This document shows positions 60,925 through 64,000 of a stretch of 64,000 bases of DNA, piece by piece. Where the stretch lies: NCBI GenBank assembly GCA_046704165.1, contig JBJKSI010000125.1, positions 1 to 64,000 on the forward strand. Direction: 5' to 3'. Both the position numbers and the translations under genes were made by a program. Origin of the DNA: JAKASX01 sp046704165. GTDB taxonomy: Bacteria; Acidobacteriota; Terriglobia; Acidiferrales; UBA7541. A model generated the notes under the pieces. It had not been told where the DNA came from. It made no database searches and worked only from the letters and a program-made list of their open reading frames with translations. Every line of letters starts with the position of its first letter. Position 1 is the stretch's first letter.

Positions 60925-62268
60925 CTAGCAGCGAACGATCCTTTCCCGGTTGCGCGTCACGCTCTTTGTGGCGTTGCGGGTGTCGATCACCAGCGGTGCC
61001 GCATTCACGATTGACTGGTAGTCGTAGGCGGAATGGTCCGTGGCGACCAACACGCAGTCGTATCCGGCCAGCTTTTCCGGCGAGATGTCGGCCGACTGCA
61101 TGTGCGAATAGTCGTAGTGGCGCATCTTGTGGAGCTTCGGGAAGTAGGGATCGTTGTAATCCACCACCGCACCGCGATGCTGGAGCAGTTCGATGATCTT
61201 CAGTGAAGGCGATTCGCGCAGATCGTCGATGTCCTTCTTGTAGGAGACGCCGAGCACCAGCACCCGCGATCCCTTCAGGCTCTTCTCGCGATCGTTCAGC
61301 GCCCCAGCCACGGCGTCCACCACGTGGTAGGGCATGGCGATGTTGATTTCGCCGGCCAGCTCGATGAAGCGCGTGGCGAAATCGTATTCGTGCGCCTTCC
61401 ACGAAAGATAGAACGGATCGATCGGGATGCAGTGCCCGCCCAGTCCCGGACCGGGCCAGAAGGGCATGAAACCGAATGGCTTGGTGGAAGCGGTCTCGAT
61501 CACTTCCCAGATGTCGACGTTCATGCGCAGCGAGAGCATCTTCAGCTCGTTGACCAGCGCGATGTTCACGCCGCGGAAGATGTTTTCGAGCAGCTTCACC
61601 ATCTCGGCCGTTCGCGTCGACGTGACGGGGACCACGCGAGCCACGCCTTGCGCGTAAAGGGCCGCCGCGGCACGGCTGCTGGCCGGATTGATGCCGCCGA
61701 CCACCTTGGGGATCTTGCGCAGCGTGTATTCTTTGTTGCCGGGATCCTCGCGCTCGGGCGAGAAAGCCAGGTAGAAGTCGCTAGCCACCTCCTCGCGCGC
61801 CGAGATCGGGCAGCGCAGGCCATTCTCTTCCAGGATCGGCAGCACCAGTTCGTCGGTGGTGCCGGGATATGTGGTGCTTTCGAGCACGACGAGTTGCCCC
61901 GGCTGCAGCGTCTTGGCGATCGCCTTGGCTGTGTCAACCACATAGGTCAAGTCGGGCTGGCGCCGCTCGTCGAGCGGCGTGGGCACGCAGATCAGGATCG
62001 CGTCCATCTCGGCGAGGCGGCCGAAATCCACAGTGGCTTCGAACCTGCCGGACTCGCGCCGTTGGCGGATCTCCTCGGCGGAAATGTGGCGGATGTAGGT
62101 CTCGCCGGCGTTGAGTTTTTCTACTTTGGCCGGATCGAGATCGAAGCCGGTGACGCGATGCCCCACTTCGGCAAAACGCAGGGCGAGCGGCAGACCCACA
62201 TAGCCGCAGCCGATGATGCCAATCTTCAAGTCTTTGTTGTCGAAACGTTCCGCAGTTCTGTTGTCCAT
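60925..62268 (-). CDS. UDP-sugar 6-dehydrogenase (WbpA/WecC type)
   Basis: A 447-residue enzyme oxidising a UDP-HexNAc to the uronic acid with two NAD. It shows KIGIIGCGYVGLPLALRFAEVGH, CVPTPLDERRQPDL, LESTTYPGTTDE, FSPEREDPGN, the lysine region VNELKML, and the catalytic cysteine loop GPGLGGHCIPIDPFYLSW. The C-terminal domain (GVSYKKDIDDLRESPSLKI) is intact. I favour the ATG at 62268; an ATG nine codons earlier is possible. It likely supplies precursors for a surface polysaccharide. Confidence 0.93.
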   Translation of the reverse strand: MDNRTAERFDNKDLKIGIIGCGYVGLPLALRFAEVGHRVTGFDLDPAKVEKLNAGETYIRHISAEEIRQRRESGRFEATVDFGRLAEMDAILICVPTPLDERRQPDLTYVVDTAKAIAKTLQPGQLVVLESTTYPGTTDELVLPILEENGLRCPISAREEVASDFYLAFSPEREDPGNKEYTLRKIPKVVGGINPASSRAAAALYAQGVARVVPVTSTRTAEMVKLLENIFRGVNIALVNELKMLSLRMNVDIWEVIETASTKPFGFMPFWPGPGLGGHCIPIDPFYLSWKAHEYDFATRFIELAGEINIAMPYHVVDAVAGALNDREKSLKGSRVLVLGVSYKKDIDDLRESPSLKIIELLQHRGAVVDYNDPYFPKLHKMRHYDYSHMQSADISPEKLAGYDCVLVATDHSAYDYQSIVNAAPLVIDTRNATKSVTRNRERIVRC

Positions 62269-62561
62269 GAGAATCCAGCCTTTCACATTTTCCATGCCGC
62301 GTTCGAGAGATGGCGGGAAAGCCTCCTCAGTAAGTCAAACTATAGCAGGGAACTGGGGTGGTCGAAACTCTGCCCGTTGCGCTCAGAGCGGCGATTTCGC
62401 GTATGCGAACGTTTGAGCTTTTAGCAATAACTCTTTGGGCCGCGACGCTCGCGAGTCTACCCACCCTTGCCGCCCGCTTCCGTCTATGATTCCGCAAACG
62501 AGTGCGGAAACCGGTCTGGAAGCTTCAAGACGGGGATAGGGGAGCCGGGAGTGAAGACGCG

Positions 62562-63041
62562 ATGAAACAGCAGTGCTACATGGGCCTGATCTATCTGAAC
62601 TGGGTTGTCTACCTCGGCGGTTTGCTCTACCTCGTCTGGCTCGGCAACTACGCGGTGGCGGGTTTCTGGCTGGTGGTCTTGCCGTTGGGGTTGTGGGCCT
62701 ACCTCCGGCTGTTTCCGGCGATTTCAACCTACCTTGGATATGGCAGCGTTGAAGACCAGCGCACGAGAGGCGTGGTCTACCAGCCGGTGCAGGCCAAGGT
62801 ATACCTCTATGTGGCGCTCGGCTGCCCGTTTTGCCCTCTGGTGGAGAGTCGCCTGAGGTCGCTGCGGGCGAAAATGGGTTTCGAAATCGAAAAGATCGAC
62901 GTCACCTACTATCCCGATCTGCTCAAGAAGAAAGGCATTCGCGCCGTGCCGGTGGTCGAGGTCGGCGAGCGGCGTCTGGTGGGCCACGCCACCACCGACC
63001 AATTGGCTGCCTTGATTACGGGCAGCGCCAAAGCCGCTTGA
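62562..63041 (+). CDS. Membrane-anchored glutaredoxin-like protein
   Basis: A 159-residue protein with two N-terminal membrane helices (GLIYLNWVVYLGGLLYLVWLG and AVAGFWLVVLPLGLWAYLRLF) and a cytosolic or periplasmic thioredoxin-fold domain. The redox pair is C88-PF-C91 (VALGCPFCPLVESRL), and the cis-Pro is in IRAVPVVEVG. Start ATG 62562 chosen because it precedes the first helix; GGGAG lies about 11 nt upstream. Partner unknown. Confidence 0.85.
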   Translation: MKQQCYMGLIYLNWVVYLGGLLYLVWLGNYAVAGFWLVVLPLGLWAYLRLFPAISTYLGYGSVEDQRTRGVVYQPVQAKVYLYVALGCPFCPLVESRLRSLRAKMGFEIEKIDVTYYPDLLKKKGIRAVPVVEVGERRLVGHATTDQLAALITGSAKAA

Positions 63042-63066
63042 GTGTGCCCTCCTTGCCGGCGAAGCC

Positions 63067-64000
63067 TCAGTGCCCTCGCGATTCCGATTTGTATTGCGGT
63101 TTGTGCATCAGCCAGGCCAGCGGCGCCACCACCACGAACAGTACGGCGAGCAGCCGGAAATCGTCCACGTAGCTGAGCACTGCCGCCTGCTGCAGCGTGA
63201 GCCGGTAGACCATCGCCATCGCCTGCTTTGTGGCCTCCACCGCGCCCGAGCCGTGGCTCAGGAAATCGGACCGGATCCCGGCAAGGAAGTTGTGCAGAAC
63301 GTTGCTGGTGTTCGTCACATGGGCCACCAGCCGTGTCTGGTGCCTCTGTCGGCTGCGCGCCAGTTCCGTTGCCACGATCGAGATGCCCACGCTGGCGCCG
63401 ATATTCCGCATCAGCGCGATGATGCTGGTGGCGTAGCCCATCTCCTCGCTCGGAATGGGATCGACGGTGATCGTCGCCAGCGGTGGAAAGGTGAACGACA
63501 GGCCCGCGCCCATCAGCACCTGCGGCCAGACGAAACTCCACGGCCCGGCGCTCAGGTTCAGCAGCGAGAACGAGTACACGCCCACGGCCGAAACCAGCAG
63601 CCCGCAGAAAATCATCGCCCGCATGTCCCATCGCCGCCCGATCAGGATTCCGGCAATCGGCATTAAGGCCATCGTCGCCATTCCTCGAGGAGAATTCCAG
63701 AACCCGGCAGTGATCGCCGGGAAGCCTAACAACTCCTGCATGTAGAGCGGAATCAGCACGATGCTGCCGTAAAGCACGAAGCCGAGAATCGCCGAGAGCG
63801 CCGTGCCCACGGCGAACGTGCGGAACTTCAGCAGCCGGAAATGCACCAGCGGGTGTTTCGATAGCAGTTCCCAGATCACGAACGTCACCAGGCAGACGAC
63901 CGCGATGATCGCCAGTGCCACGATGAAGTGCGATCCGAACCAGTCGTCCTCCTGGCCTTTGTCCAGCATCACCTGCAGCGCGGCGATGCCCGTCACCAGC
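63067..64000 (-). CDS. MFS multidrug transporter, DHA2/EmrB type, C-terminal part (5' end outside window)
   Basis: The visible 310 residues contain about eight hydrophobic helices (FIVALAIIAVVCLVTFVIWELL, TALSAILGFVLYGSIVLIPLYMQELLGF, VAVLFVVVAPLAWLM-like end) and the QELLGFPAITAGFWNSPRGMATM loop typical of 14-helix drug/proton antiporters. The frame is open to the right edge, so start and first helices lie outside. It ends MHKPQYKSESRGH. Confidence 0.9.
   Translation of the reverse strand, partial: LVTGIAALQVMLDKGQEDDWFGSHFIVALAIIAVVCLVTFVIWELLSKHPLVHFRLLKFRTFAVGTALSAILGFVLYGSIVLIPLYMQELLGFPAITAGFWNSPRGMATMALMPIAGILIGRRWDMRAMIFCGLLVSAVGVYSFSLLNLSAGPWSFVWPQVLMGAGLSFTFPPLATITVDPIPSEEMGYATSIIALMRNIGASVGISIVATELARSRQRHQTRLVAHVTNTSNVLHNFLAGIRSDFLSHGSGAVEATKQAMAMVYRLTLQQAAVLSYVDDFRLLAVLFVVVAPLAWLMHKPQYKSESRGH

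Noticed and set aside
1..64000. CRISPR array, prophage or insertion sequence
   Set aside because: I saw no regularly spaced repeats, transposase, integrase or phage structural genes in the window.

Overview
The window is GC-rich bacterial chromosome. It most resembles a soil member of the Acidobacteriota (Terriglobia-like). Pointers are a large Oar-type TonB-dependent receptor with an N-terminal carboxypeptidase-regulatory-like domain, a PadR plus duplicated MacB/FtsX-type permease pair, CRTAC1/UnbV and YVTN-propeller proteins, and many secreted proteins. The lineage is inferred from gene content, because there is no rRNA in the window.

Layout. 1-12.9 kb is mostly minus strand: the 5' part of an OPT transporter, an exported unknown, a YqeY-like protein, gpmI, an OsmC-methyltransferase fusion, the TonB receptor, eno and glgC. 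13.2-25.4 kb is mostly plus strand: rpsU, a two-zinc-ribbon protein, DinB, a BlaI/M56 pair, a YVTN gene relic, a degenerate receiver-like protein, an almost empty 0.9 kb stretch, a CBS protein, a baeRF-like release-factor homologue, and a translationally coupled set (multi-sensor SpoIIE phosphatase/kinase, STAS, glycogen phosphorylase). A tRNA with a CAU anticodon follows.

25.9-40.1 kb is the most distinctive part. A Crp/Fnr regulator is followed by ten co-directional genes: a propeller protein with one CxxCH, a Tat-exported CRTAC1 protein, a YVTN/cytochrome c fusion, a secreted propeller, a RidA-like protein, a DAHP-synthase-like protein, two periplasmic branched-chain-amino-acid-type binding proteins with no ABC permease or ATPase, a GMC oxidoreductase, and a Tat-carrying gluconate-dehydrogenase-subunit-3 protein. 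I read it as an extracytoplasmic oxidation and electron-transfer module of unknown substrate.

40.2-43.2 kb holds the permease and its PadR repressor, with a visible promoter and operator. 43.4-49.8 kb looks like (hydroxy)proline catabolism: an atypical SDR, a DapA-family lyase, a divergent GntR regulator with a TTGTATACAA palindrome, proline dehydrogenase, an APC permease and a proline-racemase-family enzyme with a Ser/Cys pair. 50-64 kb is a mixed region. It includes a galE broken by an amber codon exactly at the catalytic lysine, hydrolases, a CMD protein, a CDF exporter, a 54-residue zinc-ribbon protein, STAS, DUF1015, a Gph-like HAD phosphatase, two nucleotide-sugar enzymes, envelope proteins, a membrane glutaredoxin-like protein and the end of an MFS transporter.
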